A DNA stretch of 64,000 nt, taken from NCBI RefSeq assembly GCF_030272615.1, contig NC_081413.1:555049136-555113135 (forward strand). The letters are read 5' to 3'. Shown piece by piece: positions 11,036 through 24,500 of this stretch. The DNA comes from Cryptomeria japonica (taxonomy: Eukaryota > Streptophyta > Pinopsida > Cupressales > Cupressaceae). Within the stretch, counting starts at the first letter, position 1. Each line of letters starts with the position of its first letter. Both the position numbers and the translations under genes were made by a program. The notes beneath the pieces were generated by a model. It saw nothing but the letters and a program-made list of their open reading frames with translations. It made no database searches and was not told the DNA's origin.

Positions 11036-14000
11036 TGTGATGCCCAAACTTTTGGGCAAAAAATGCAACAACAATTTTTTTTAATAATGCTAAATTACTT
11101 GTGATCCATGCTCAAATAGTTGTGCTAACTTAATTAGTTTCACTAAAAGTTATCTTAAGTGGAAAATAAGAAAGTGCCTCAAATGCGATCCAAAAAAATA
11201 TATTTTATTTAACTAGGAGGCTTAGAACCTTTCCCAAGCTCCTAAGCGATTTGATAATAAATTTAATTAGGTTTTTATCTAAGAGTTGAAAGCCATCCAA
11301 ATATAATTCCTAATAAATTATATTTCAATCTTTGATAATTTTACTAATAATTCCCATAGTCAAATAAAGTTGATTAAAATATTCCAATAAGGTTACTACA
11401 ACTTTGATATTAATTAATTCACCAAATTGTAATTTTCAATTTAACTATATATAGCGATAATATTACTTCCTTATTTTACTTAAACAATTCTATAAACCAC
11501 TATTTTATCATTAATATAAATCTATTATATTAATATTAATTAATTGAACAAGTGTGTTAATAGGTCCCAAACGTAATTATAATATTTCAAAAAAAAGATT
11601 CAAATTCTACTAAATTAATATTAGTACAATTTCGTTGTATTAATATTGATTCATTAAGCAATAAAAAGTAAAGTCCCACACGTAATTAAATTAACATTAA
11701 TAAGTTGTCTAGAAACAATATCCTTTCATTATTGATATCTCATCCCCTAAAAGATTTAAATAATCACTTACAATGAAATTATCCCCTTGAATAAAAGAGT
11801 ACAATAAGGGTTTATTTAATCATTTATGATTAAAATACACCCTTAAGGATTCATATAATTGATTATAATTAAAGTACCCTCTTAGGTAATTATATAAACA
11901 ATTATAATCAAAATACCCTCCTTAACAAAATAAAATAACCATCTAACAATCTCAATTAAAATATTCCATTTAAAACATATATCTTAAGAAAACAAATTTC
12001 CTATAACACTATAAATCTTATTTTATTAAAAATGGGTTTTCCCCCATTCACTTTATTTTGATTTTCAAAAGAACCCCCTTTTTTTATATTTAAAAGTAAT
12101 GTGGGTTAACCCTATTTAGGGTTCCCCTTTTTATTTTAGCATATCTATCTTCTTTCATGAGCTTTCTAGCAAGCTCTAACCCTAATTCGGATTAGGGTAT
12201 TTTTTTTTTGACAAGGCATTCTTTCTCATTTCATGGTGGCTGCTTCTTGTAGGGCACCAAACTTACATGGCAGCCTCTACGAATCCCACAGGACCCCCTT
12301 TAATTTCTTGGCGCAGGGTTTATGTTTAATGGCAATGATTGGTAGAATGCGGTAGAGGGTTGGAGGGAAGTGACGATGAAAGCCGAGCCTCGCGGTGGCA
12401 CCATAGTATGTGGCGTCTGTCACACTGTGGTGGCATCACAGATTGTGGTGTCCACCACTGACTATGGCGACACCACATATTATGGTGTCCACCACCGATT
12501 GTAGCGTCCGTCATAGTCTATGACGACACCTCATAATGTGGTGTCTGCCCTCTCTCACGATATTTGGTTGAAGCAATTTTTTTTGGATAGTTTTTTTAAA
12601 TCAACCCAAAATAACGATGATATATCAATTTTTTTTAGATAGTTTTTTAGCTCATTTCTATCTCCCAAGCTAAAATTCCTAATCAAACTTGTCTCCAAGA
12701 TTGGAGAGTGGGTGATCAAAATTCCAAGTTTGAATCTCCTCCCTAAGTAGGCTCTCCTCACACTTTCCAACTTCCTTGGAAAGGATGTGAGATCCCATAG
12801 GTTGGTCTTCCCAACCTCTTACATGGTTTCTAAAAATGGGAACTAAAAAGGTAAGCGAAAGTGGGGAAGAGCTACTATCACTAAAATGGAAGGTTGTCTT
12901 ACCAAGGGTCAATCCTCAAAAAGTTGAATTTCCGTCCATCTTAGAAAATTCACTTTTGAGGTGACTTGACAGTCACATGTGAGTGGTCATGTGGCTAAAA
13001 AATGACCCTTACCCATAGGTATGTCATATGGGCCTTCAAAAGTGACCTAAACTCAACTCTAGGAGTTAGTTTGACCCCCCCAAAAACCATCTAAAATTTG
13101 TCTACGGGTCAAACTTGATTTGACCACACTAATGGTTGTTTAACAAAGTTATCTTTTGGGACCACAACATGATATATGAAATGCATTGGGTTTCACAAAT
13201 TACCTCTAAAGGACATGTCATTGCCAACTCACACACATCACAAGTGTCAAGTGACACCATAAAATACACATCACTAAAATATACTTGGCATGTCCTTTTT
13301 GGGAATAATAACATTAACAATTACAAATATGAATTTACACTCAAGCATCTCTATTATGAAATTAAATACATCGCATACGAGGTATTGTCTCTCCAAATAG
13401 ACAACCCTTGGCTTCACTATTTCACATAGGATTGGTCTTAGTTCTCCGTATAATTCTATGGTCACATGGATTATTATCCTGCACATCTCAATTCACACAT
13501 CAGTAGGTCCAAAACAATATGCATATATATATGAAAGAAAATACACGTCAAACACATAGCATCCGATTTCACACCATTTCATGAATTGATCTCCAAATCA
13601 ACAACAATAAAGATAGAAACCAATTACTTTTCCTAGCAATCCATATGTAATCATCTATTCAATTACAACATCATAAAAATCATATAAAGCAATCATCAAT
13701 TAGGTATGCATAAATGAATCACTACATCAATCTAAGTACTGAAATCAATCATAATGTGGAATACATCATATCCACTAGTTTTTTTGAAGATCAAATGTCC
13801 AAAGGTCTCATGACCACGATGTATCAAGGTTCTTTCTCGAAAGATAAGCCCACAACATAAATAAAAGATACTCTTATGATGGGTTCGAGATAGGACTCCA
13901 AACCCCAAACAAATATATGATACACAAATGATTTATGTCTAATTATCCTCAAGGGGTCACCATTCACTCATTTATCCTTCTAACATAGTCTGTCATATAG

Positions 14001-14098
14001 TATCAAAGCATCTTTACATAGTATTCCAACCATCCATGCAAGCTATTAATATGGTCAAACTAGGTTAACCAGAGTTTGATCGGGGAGGGGTACTACAT
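11036..14098 (-). repeat. Gypsy element E 3' LTR (about 3.06 kb)
   Basis: In minus orientation it starts TGTAGTACCCCTCCCC (at 14098) and ends TTTTGGGCATCACA (at 11036), a common Ty3/gypsy LTR style. A purine tract (AGGGGGAGAGGA, 14099-14110) lies just upstream on the minus strand, so this is a 3' LTR. No second copy is present in the window, so the length rests on the two end motifs. The interior is AT-rich, non-coding and contains a GC-rich repeat at 12360-12545. The small ORFs here have no family resemblance. Confidence 0.65.
12360..12545. repeat. Degenerate GC-rich tandem repeat inside LTR E
   Basis: Units of roughly 25-35 bp repeat around GTGGTGTCCACCAC and TATGGCGACACCAC. The array is far richer in GC than the rest of the LTR. 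The palindromic core (GGTGTCCACC type) recurs at about 12445 and 12484. No coding function is supported. Confidence 0.6.
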
Positions 14099-14925
14099 CC
14101 TCTCCCCCTAGGGTTCAACTTACTCCTGGAAGTCACAAAGCTAGGGTATGAAGACAGGGACATAATATTCTCAACAATTCTCAATAAACACACTGAAGCT
14201 TGTCTTGTCTACTAGGAAGATGCAATAGTAAAAAAATATCAACTTACTAACTTAACATGTATTGCTGCCATACTGCACTTATCTAGCATTTTTATTACAT
14301 TTTCCTTCTAACTCAAGTAGGTGTTTACAATTCCACTTTACCCATATCTCAATTACTTAAGTTAATGTGCTATTGAATTATATCAATACAAAACATTATC
14401 TTCTATTATCAAGGCTATTCATACAAGTTCACTTATTCAATTTTCTAGGTGTAATATTTTCTAGGATTTGTTCAAACAGGTATGTTCCATAGAATATCCT
14501 CATTCATTGCATATGTACCAAGAGATTTGACATAAAGGCTTACTTTATCCCATTGTGAAATACTTATTTTACTTCAAGATGCATCATAGGGATGAAACTA
14601 TGCATATTACATATCAACTTATGTGCATATAGCTTACTACCTCACTAGGCCACTAATTTACATACTCAAGGTTAAGTATCCAATCCTATTCATAATTAGT
14701 GTAGCATACTACCTTTAGGGTTTATAATAACAAGACATCTATGCATAAAGTTTCAAGTTAACTAGATCCCATCATTCATAACATCAAATATTAAGGTATA
14801 GAACAATCCCATTCTAAGAGAGTGACGAAAGTAATTACACTTAACCACACTCAGGGTTGCCTTAATTCAATAAGAATCCATGTAGACATCTCAATTATAT
14901 TTTCCAGCACTATGAGCTTGCAATT
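14099..14925 (-). other. Gypsy element E: polypurine tract and residual internal sequence
   Basis: The polypurine tract AGGGGGAGAGGA abuts the LTR. The remaining 800 bp are AT-rich with no open frame or recognisable pol sequence, so this looks like the 3' untranslated part of a truncated element. It ends where copia fragment G2 begins. Confidence 0.5.
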
Positions 14926-16097
14926 TTGATCAAATGTGCATGTAATATCTAATACCATTCTCTCGGTGCCTATTTTAGACCATATAGTGCTTTATACAAT
15001 TTACACACCATGTCCTTATCATCGGTCAAGGAAAATCCATCTGGCTATTCAATGTATACTTCTTCTAGAATCCCATTTAGAAAGGTTGACTTGACATCCA
15101 TTTGGTAAACTTTGAATCCCTTATATGTAGCAAATACCAACAAAATCCATACTCCTTCTAATCTAGCAACAGGTGCAAATATTTCACCATAATCCTCATC
15201 TTCTTCTTGAGCATACCCTTTGCAGACCAACCTTGCCTTGTTTCTTACAATTCTTCCTTCTTCATCCAATCTATTCCTAAAGACCCATTTTGTTCCAATC
15301 ACATTCTTATCCTCCAGTCTAGGAACAAGTGACCATGTCTGATTCTTCTCAATTTGATCTAATTCTTCATTCATTGCATTAACCCAATCATCATCCTTTA
15401 GTTCTTCCTTAACTATCTTGGGTTCAATTATAGATTTCAAACATGAGTTCTCTTAGATCTTTCTCCCGGTTTACACACCTACATTCTTATCACCAATTAT
15501 CTTCTCTTGTGAATAATTTAATCTGACATATCTAGGTATTGCTTGTGTCAGTTTTGCATCTTCTTCACTAGGTTCTTAATCTTCTTCATCACTATCATCG
15601 CTTACCGGTTCTTCATTATTTTTTGCCTCTGATTCAATGATAAAAAACTTTTCCTTATTATCATCCTTTTTAGGTTTTGATCAGATTGTACCTTTAGACT
15701 TATCAAATAGCTCATCAACTTTTACATTGGCACTTTCAATAATTTTCTTAGTTCTCTTATTGTAACATTTATATGCCTTACTCTTAGAAGAGTAACCAAG
15801 AAAAATTTCCTCATCAGATTTTGTGTCAAATTTCTCAGTGTAGTTATCTCTCTTAATAAAACATTCACTTCAAAAAATTTTAAAATAACTTACATAAGGG
15901 GTTTTTCCATACCATATCTCATAGGGTGTCTTATTGGTACCTCTCTTTACCAATATCCAGTTTAAAGTGTATACAATAGTACTGACCACTTCTCTTCAAT
16001 TTTTTTAAAATACATTACCCTGCAATAACATGGTTCTTGTAACTTCAATTATTGTTCTGTTCATTCTTTCTGCTATGCAATTCTATTATGGTATTTG
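14926..16097 (-). pseudogene. Copia fragment G2: integrase C-terminus to reverse transcriptase
   Basis: On the minus strand the fragment enters in the integrase core (ERMNRTIIEVTRTML), passes the integrase C-terminus (NKTPYEIWYGKTP, EIFLGYSSKSKAYKC) and an acidic linker, then the RT start. The uninterrupted stretch 15440-15045 reads [53 protein letters not shown]. It ends after the YGLK...WY...LHAHLIKI equivalent. Identity to the matching part of G3 (18640-19790) is very high by eye, but G2 keeps about 30 bp that G3 lost near 18650. It has neither LTR nor gag and meets G3's truncated LTR at 16097/16098. Confidence 0.88.
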
Positions 16098-17209
16098 CCT
16101 AGTAGCCCGATTAGGAGCTTGATGATCTATTAGGATCAACTTCATGAGATAATTGAACACTCTTATGAGAGATACCCTATTCGGTGACTTAAATGTTTAA
16201 GGCCTATTAGGACCTATCCAGTTAAGGGATTTAACTTGTTGCAACTATTAGGGAACAACAATAAGAAAATGATTTGTTACTTGCACTTCTCTACTTGCTT
16301 GATCAAATCTAGCTATACACAACACTCTACAACTCTCAAGCAGATCTTATACTTCACTTGGATGACTTGACAACTTCTCTAAGACTACCGACATCATAAA
16401 CATCAACTGTGTCTTCCTAAATTGCCATCTCAACTAGGTCTGCCACTAAACCCTAATTAAATCTTGAATTTACAATATAAATCACAAGAGATCATCACAT
16501 ATCGATATACAGATCATTACAACCAATTACCATGTAATATCAACTATTGGTTGATCGTAACCCATCGCGAAAATCCAATCTGTACCAAAGTCAAACCCTC
16601 AAAACACTCTACTAATCTTTTTGCTGATTCCCAAAAAATTCTTCCTTGAATCATGCCAAAACAACACTCAAATATTTTCATGCAGGTTGTGTCATGTTAC
16701 CAACTTCATGTAGACTTGTCATCAATCACTGTCATAAAAAAAATCATTACCGATTTGATGATTTCTTCACCGGTCTTAAACCTTACTAAAACCTTAGCAA
16801 AACTTCATCAGAAATTTGAAACACGTCTTTTGATAATCTTCACAAGTTCCAATTCTGGTCAGATACACCTTTTCATGATATAGGTTCACCATCCAAACCA
16901 CAAATCACCAAACATTACCCATCATCAGATCTAATCAAAACTTATCTTCTTTACCAGTTAATGTCCTATTTCACATACTTTAGTTCTTTGTTGGTAGACC
17001 CTGTCTTTCGGTAAACCAAATCACTAAGATAACAAAACAAAACATCAAGAATATCAGTTGCCATCAATGACAACACAAATAACTGATCATGTCATCTAAT
17101 CACAAAATCTCAATCTCTTCATCACAAATAGACTTCTATCCTTTACCGATGTAGTCATCAGACTTCAACTGCATCACCTCATCTGCATCAGTTATGCCAA
17201 ATCCCAACA
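16098..17209 (-). repeat. G3 3' LTR, truncated
   Basis: Matches 23694-24757 of the 5' LTR. The element-orientation start TGTTGGGATTTGGCATAAC is at 17209. About 580 bp of its distal end is missing: the match begins abruptly at ATTTGCCTAGTAGC, joined directly to integrase sequence of G2. Confidence 0.85.
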
Positions 17210-17535
17210 TTCTCCCCCTTAGGCATCAATGGCAACACTAATCAGATATACAATCAGAGTATCATCATCATCTACAACTTTCTTGTTGATATCACATCAT
17301 CGGTTGATTTTCCTCCTTTTTTCATCTCCCCCTTAACCAATGGTTCTCTCAATCTAATATTTTCTCTTCTCCCATATCTGATTTCTTTTCTTTTCTTCTC
17401 CCCCTTTGATAACAATGCCAAAGGTTATAAATGCATCACTTGTCTTCAATTCTATTGCTGCCTCTTCCATCATCTCAAAAAAAATATTTGAGCATTAAAT
17501 CATAACTTTACATCTGACTTTCTCCCCCAAAGGAG
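17210..17535 (-). other. G3 multiple polypurine tracts
   Basis: Minus-strand purine tracts at 17210-17220 (AAGGGGGAGAA, next to the LTR), about 17326-17336, 17398-17408 and 17521-17529. Around the first and third lies the sequence type GCCATTGATGCC. The same layout precedes the 3' LTRs of B and C. Confidence 0.75.
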
Positions 17536-17607
17536 TAGCCTACACCTTCATCAATCCTTAGTGAAAAATAAACATGAAATCCACATGATTGATGGATCTC
17601 CATCATT

Positions 17608-19140
17608 CTAGTTCTTTTGGTGTAGGGGTCTAAACCCTAGTTTACCTCTAAGAAACTCAAAGGGAGCCTTCGGTAAGGGCTTAGTAAAGATATCAATTAA
17701 CTGATCTTTACTCTTCACATATTCTATCTTCACTTTTTTTTCTTTAACTCTTTCCCTTAGGAAGTGATACTTCAATTAAATATTCTTGGTTCTAGAATGC
17801 AGTAGAGGATTCTTAGAAATATTTATTGTACTTGTATTATCACAATAGATAGTCACCGATTCAGGCATATCTATCTTGAATCCTTCTAGCACATGCTTCA
17901 TCCATATTTCTTGTGTGCAATTCACGGATTTAGCTACATACTCTGCTTCAGTTGTAGATTAAGAAACACAAGTTTGTTTCTTGCTTGTCCATGCCACTAA
18001 TCTTCCTCCAAGTAGAAAAGATCCACCGGTTGTGCTTTTCCGATCATCCACATTACCTGCCCAATCAACATTAGTAAAGACATCCAAAGTAGAATCCCCT
18101 TTATAGGGATACCATAAACCATACTCTACTGTGCCTTTGATATACCGAAACCATGTGACTCTCATAGTCTCTTTTTGAAATCTAGTCACTAATCCAATAG
18201 CATGAGCTCAATGTCTAGTCTGCTATGGACAATATAGTGTAGCTTGCCAATAATAGATCTATACTCTTTTTCACTAACAATAGGGGAATCATCTTCCTTT
18301 GACAACTTGTAGCCTGTCACCATCGGTGTTCCTACTAGTTTGCAGTCTTCCATTCCTAAAGTCTTCAACTCCTCTTTAATATACTTGGTTTGACAAATAA
18401 AAATACCACCATCCAGTTGTTGGATTCGTAAGCCAATAAAGAGCTTTATTTCATAGATTAGAGACATTTATAATTCCTTTTTCATTATATCAACAAAGTC
18501 CATACACATATCATCATTTCCACCAAAAAATATGTCATCTACAAACACTTCTGATATCAGCATCTTCTCTCCATCAGTCTTCAAATAAATGTTTTTGTTC
18601 TCACTAGTATATTGGAATCCAATTTGGATCAAATGTGCATGGTGACTATTTTAGACCATGTAGTGCTTTATACAATTTACACCCCATGTCCTTATCATCG
18701 ATCAAGGAAAATCCTTCTGGGTATTCAATGTATACTTCTTCTAGAATCCCATTTAGAAAGGTTGATTTGACATCCATTTGGTAAACTTTGAATCCCTTAT
18801 ATGTAGCAAATACCAAAAAATTCCATACTCCTAATCTAGCAATAGGTGTAAATATTTCACCATAATCCTCATCTTCTTCTTAAGCATACCCTTTGCAGAC
18901 TAACCTTGCCTTGTTTCTTACAATTCTTCCTTCTTCATCCAATCTATTCCTAAAGACCCATTTTGTTCCAATTACATTCTTATCCTCCAGTCTAGGAACA
19001 AGTGACCATGTCTGATTCTTCTCAATTTTATCTAATTCTTCATTCATTGCATTCACCCAATCATCATCCTTTAGTGCTTCCTTAACTATCTTGGGTTCAA
19101 TTGTTGATTTCAAACATGAGTTCTCTTGGATCTTTCTCCT
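17608..19140 (-). pseudogene. G3 reverse transcriptase and RNase H
   Basis: The RT N-terminal part is at 19113-18880 ([33 protein letters not shown]). A small deletion near 18650 removes part of the YGLKQAP region. The catalytic block reads FVDDIFFGGND near 18560, with both aspartates kept. The uninterrupted stretch 18467-18189 covers the RT thumb (TPMVTGYKLSKEDDSP). RNase H follows: DWAGNVDDRKSTTGG, a stop before STTEAEYVA, YCDNTSTINISKNP, and HSRTKNI. The frame ends at 17608. The enzymes would copy element RNA into DNA in virus-like particles; several stops and a deletion prevent that here. Confidence 0.9.
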
Positions 19141-20559
19141 GGTTTACACACCTGCATTCTTATCACCAATTATCTTCTCTTGTGAATAACTTAATCTAAC
19201 ATATCTAGGTATTGCCTGTGTCGGTTCTACATCTTCTTTTCTAGGTTCTTCATCTTCTTCATCGCTATCATCGCTTACCGTTGAGCATCAAGTTCTACAT
19301 TTGCTGGTTCTTCATTATTTTTTGCCTCTGATTCAATGATAAAAAACTTTTCCTTATTATCATCCTCTTTAGGTTCTAATCAGCTTGTACCTTCAGACTT
19401 ATCAAATAGATCATCAAATTTTATATTAGCACTTTCAACAATTTTCTTAGTTCTCTTATTGTAACATTTATATGCCTTACTCTTAGAAGAGTAACGAAGA
19501 AAAATTTCCTCATCAGATTTTGTATCAAATTTCTCAGTGTAGTTATCTCTCTTAATAAAACATTGACTTCCAAATATTTTAAAATAACTTACATAAGGGG
19601 TTTTTCCATACCATATCTCATAGGGTGTCTTATTGGTACCTCTCTTTACTAGTATCTAGTTTAAAGTGTATACAACAGTACTGACCACTTCTCTCCAAAA
19701 CATTTTGAATACATTACCCTACAATAACATGGTTCTTGTAACTTCATTTATTGTTTTGTTCATTCTTTCTGCTATGCAATTCTATTGTGGTGTCCTCGGA
19801 GAAGACATCTGTCTCTTTATAACCTATTCATCATAATACTTAACAAATTCATCAGATGTGAATTCACCTCCTCGGTCTGATCTTAAACACTCCAAGTTCT
19901 TACTGGTTTCCTTCTCAACTAGAGCTTTAAATGATTTAAATTTATTAAATGCTTCTTATTTTTGTCTCAAAAATATCACCCACATCATTTTAGAATAGTC
20001 ATCAGTGAAGATCATGAAATAATTATCACCATAATAACTCCTTGTTCTCATAGGGTCACAAAGATCAGTATGTACGAAATCTAAAACATTCTCATAACTA
20101 CAATTCTTTCTCTTGAAAGAAATAGAGGTCATCTTACCGATTTGACAATATTTACATATCACACTATCCGGTTTGACAAGTTCGAGTAATCCTCTTACAA
20201 CACTTGACTTACTTATCTTAACCAAATTATCAAAATTAACATGACAACATATTTTATGCCACAACCAACTATCTTCCATTTTTGCAACTAGACAATTATT
20301 AATATTACTATTCAAATGGAATAAGTTACCTTTAATTTGCTTCCTTGTAGCAATCAGTTCACCATTACCTCCAAGAATTCTATAGACTCCACTTTTAAAC
20401 TCAAGCAAGAAACCTTTATTATTAAGCTGAGCAACATTTCAAAGATTATACTTAAGACCATCAACCCAAAATACATCATCAACATTACTCTTCTCATTTA
20501 GAGAGGTTGAACCTTTCCCTTTCACCATGCAAGGAGAGTTATTTAGAAATCTAACAACA
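19141..20559 (-). pseudogene. G3 integrase
   Basis: The clearest part is 20408-19956: GVYRILGGNGELIATR, the zinc-binding LWHKICCHVNFDNL...VICKYCQIGKM, and HTDLCDPM with the first catalytic Asp. The core continues to about 19780 with SDRGGEF-type and ERMNKTI-type motifs, with stops. The C-terminal part (KTPYEIWYGKTP, FLGYSSKSKAYKC) lies at about 19650-19440, followed by an acidic linker toward RT. It is the best-preserved copia integrase in the window. Confidence 0.88.
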
Positions 20560-21530
20560 CCTACATCAAATTATTTAAAGGCTATGAACTTACTTTTATC
20601 TCTAGTCATGTGGTGTGAGCAACCACTATCTATAATCCATTCATCACTATTCTCCATATGAGATAGTAGTTCCTTTTCATCAGACAGTTCCTCCTTCATG
20701 ACTACAAACACAATTTCTTCATTGTCATCTTCTTCTTTTGACTCCTCATCAGTCACACCTTCATCTACTGCAACATAACAATGTTTCTTGCCCTTTCCTT
20801 TGAATCTTCTAAACTTATCTTTCTTGCATTCATGATTTTGACATATATCTTTTCCTTTTCTAGTAGATGAATCAGTAACAGAAGCTTTAAAGATAGAGTT
20901 AGTAGATTTTTTCACACTATTGTCAAAACTATTTAACTCAAAATTTGTAAGGTTGCCAATCAAGGAATCAATAGTTACCTTATCCTTTGAAATAGATCTA
21001 AGTTCTTGGATTGCCAATACTTTTATAGCATACTAGGGTTGAAGAGTTCTGAGCATTTTACTTACTATAACATCATCTTCTATTTTACTTCCTACACTCT
21101 TTATGCTGCCAACAACTTCTTTGATTCTCTGACCATACTATGCAATATTTTCTCCTTCAAGTATTCTCATGTCGTCGAACTTTTCTCTCAAGCTTTCCTC
21201 TTTGGCTCTTTGAATATTCTCATCTCCTCCATAGAATGTCTCAAACTTTTCCCAAACCTCACCTAAGTTTCCAATCTTTGAACATCAATATATTTTTAAT
21301 CAGATAAAGTACTTACAATAGCTTCTAGGGATTGCATGTTATCTTGTTTCTCTCTGAGTTCATCCGATATCAAGAGAGTAGTGGTAGGAGAAACATATGT
21401 TGTTTCAACTTGCTTCCAATATTGTGGACCAATACCTTTGATGTAGATCTTCATTCTTTCTTTCGAGATCTTGTAGTTATCCTTGTTAAACTTAGGATCC
21501 TATTTCTTCATCATCTTGAATTCCTCAGAA
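20560..21530 (-). pseudogene. G3 Gag and protease
   Basis: The Gag start region (near 21480-21330) shows NYKISKERMKIYIKGIG and ELREKQDNMQSLEAI, the usual copia Gag fold. The stretch 21017-20571 continues it (AIQELRSISKDKVTIDSLIG). A basic region, KKDKFRRFKGKGKKHC, stands where a zinc knuckle is expected, but a full CCHC is not seen. An acidic stretch follows, then the protease active site WIIDSGCSHHMT (near 20620), the classical copia D-S-G. The frame passes into the integrase with a few stops. Confidence 0.88.
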
Positions 21531-21569
21531 TCTTTTCCTCAAGCAGTTAGGCTTTTTTCACATAGAGGA

Positions 21570-21587
21570 CCAAGTATTTGATACCAA
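21570..21587 (-). other. G3 primer binding site
   Basis: The minus strand reads TTGGTATCAAATACTTGG just inside the 5' LTR. The first nine bases match the initiator-Met site; the GAGC part is replaced. The LTR edge on this side (about 21592) is uncertain because the expected CA end is not seen. Confidence 0.6.
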
Positions 21588-21591
21588 TTTT

Positions 21592-24500
21592 TAATCCAAT
21601 AAGGATCCATTTAATACTAAGAGGGGGGGTGAATCAATATTAAGACTATGTGCGGGAAATGAGGGTGACAGAAATAGAAAAGTCAATTTTGAAAGGTCCA
21701 CACAATAATGAGACTCTTGGTGCAAGTTATAGGAGCTATCTGAGATAACTCAAATTCCCAAGGGGTGTCCCATTGTTCACTATCTCACAGGATTCCTAGG
21801 GTCTCACTCTTGCTCTCAGATCACTGAGCAAAGTGGCATAGGAATGACAACTCCAAGAATGAGTGATGTTTGTTTATAAGGATGAATGTATTCCTACAAC
21901 ATGTATGATATTGAAACTAGGATGATTAAACTAGTATGAATATTATGCTATGATTAAAGATTAGTAATCCTATCCTAACATGATATACTAGTCTAACATG
22001 GATATGCTATGATATTTAAAATGCTTGTAAATGCTTATTATGATTAATTAAAGAGATGCTAAATGCTTAGTAAAATGACTATAAGCTTGATGCATAAAAC
22101 TTCTATATCACTAGAAAAATGACTATAAGTTTGATACACAAAGACTTAGACCTTTAAATGAGAGAATGAGAGCTCTATTTATAGGGGAAATAGGGCAATG
22201 GAGGGTCAATATTGAGCAATCTTAACAAGGGATAGGATTGAAAGTTAATCAATCCTTGCTCACAATTCTCACCAATGAAATGGTGACAATTGTCAACAAG
22301 AGGTTGCTTGAGAGGGAATGTAAGAAACATTAAATGCTTTAGAGGACATGAAGGTTACCTTAGGAGGTAATGTTAAGGTTAGGCTAAGTTCATTGATTGG
22401 ATAAAGCTTTTATCCAAGGGGTAAACTCTTGTGCAAAGGTTAAAGGGATAACCAAGGTAAAGCCATGAATGCTTGATTGAGACCCTTGGGTTGGATGAAG
22501 GTTGAGTTAGGAAAAATTCTCTAACCATGCCAAAAGGGTGAGTTAACCATTAATGGTTTAGAAGACTTTGGTGAAAAATTTGTAAGAGTCCTTCCAAATT
22601 TGGGGGAACTCAAAAAGTTAGCTTGTTGAAGACATAAATGCTTTATTGCTTTTAGAAGACTTTCCTCCAATTTTCAGAAGTGACATCCTCAAATTTAGGG
22701 AAATGACATGATTGGAGGGATTAGGCTAATTGACTAAGATTAGATGGGTTCTAGAAGAATGCTTTAGGATGCAAGTGGGAGATGTAGAAAAATGCAAGTG
22801 GATGGAGGGGAATTTTAATTAAAATAAATTACTTTATTTCAACTAAAATAGAAGCAACTTGCATAAATACAAGTAGGGGATTTAAATAAATAAATTAGAT
22901 TTATTTACTTGTAAAGATCAATTTAATTAAATGTAAATTTAATTAAAAGGGGAGAAAGGGGAATTAATTAAATAAAGTGGGTTATTTAATTAAAGACTAG
23001 AAAAGGCTTAGGTGAACTTAATTAAATAAATTGAGTAATTCATTTAATTAAATAGATGAATGGGGAGAAATTAACTAAATAGAATTTAATTAAATAGAGG
23101 AATGGGGTTAAAATTAATATTAAATATTCATTTAGGAAAGTGGTCATTTTTATATGTCTACAAAGACCAATTGAAACTTTAAACCCAAAATCAAACTTAT
23201 AGCAGATCTGAAACCATTTAACAAATATCTCAACTTCTTTAATCAGATCTAATAACCTCTTAATCAGGTTTTCTTAACACATTAATCAAATAATTTACCA
23301 CATTTACCAATACTTTCACCACCAAAGCAACCATATATATCTGATCATTTACTAACTCTATATTGTCATCAATCAAATCAAAACACTTTCAATACCAACA
23401 CATATTAGTACCAATAACCTCTGATAAACTTTTGATAAAACATCATAACCGGTGTCAGAAATAATGCATGAAATGAAACATAAACAAGAACATCACATGA
23501 AAAACATTCCAAACATGAAAACCATAATTTTTTGACGTAGAAACCCAAATAGGTAAAAACCATGGTGGGAGTTGGGAGCCATAAATATCTGTACTCTTTT
23601 GAAGTATGCCCTGTTAGGAGCTTATAATATGCCCCGTTAGGAGAAGACCTTTTTAGGAATCACCCATTTAGGGGATTTGCCTAGCAGCCCAATTAAGAGC
23701 TTGATGATATTTTAGGATCAACCTCATGAGAAGATTTAATACTCTTTTGAGAGCTGCCCTATTAGGACCTACCCGGTTAAGGGATTAAACCTACTGCAGC
23801 TGTTAGGGACCAATAGTAAGAAAATAATATGTTACTTGCACTTCTTTACTTGCTTGATTAGATTAAGTTATACACAACACTTTGCAACTCTTAGGTAGAT
23901 CTCACACTTCACTTGGATGGATTAACTCATTCTCTAAGACCGCTAACATCCAAAACATCAACTGTGTCATCCTAAATAGCCACCTCAACTAGGTGATCGA
24001 CCACTAAACCCTAATTACATCTTGAATTTACAATTAAAATCATAAGAGATCATCACAAAATGATATACATATTATTAAAACAAATTACAAGGCAATATCA
24101 ACCATGGGTTGATCGTAACCCATCATGAAAATCTGATCTGTACCAAAGTCAAACCCTCAAAACACTCTACTAAGCATTTCACTAATTCTCAAGAAATTCT
24201 TCCTTGAATCATGCCAAAACAACAATCAAATATTTTCATGTAGTTTATGCTATGTTACCAACTTCGTCTAGACTTTTCACCGATCATCGTTATAACAAAA
24301 ATCATTACCGGTTTGATGATTTCTTCACTGATATTAAACCCTACTAAAACCTTAGCAAACCTTCATCAGAAATTTGAAACATGCCTTCTAGTAATCTTCA
24401 CAAGTTCCAGTTCTGGTCAGATACACCTTTCCATGATACAGGTTCACTATCTAAACCGCAAATCACCAAACATCGTCGATCATTGGATCCAATCAAAACA

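Noticed and set aside
12326..12514. 62-codon ORF rich in Trp and His
   Set aside because: Produced by the palindromic repeat in LTR E; no start context or homology.
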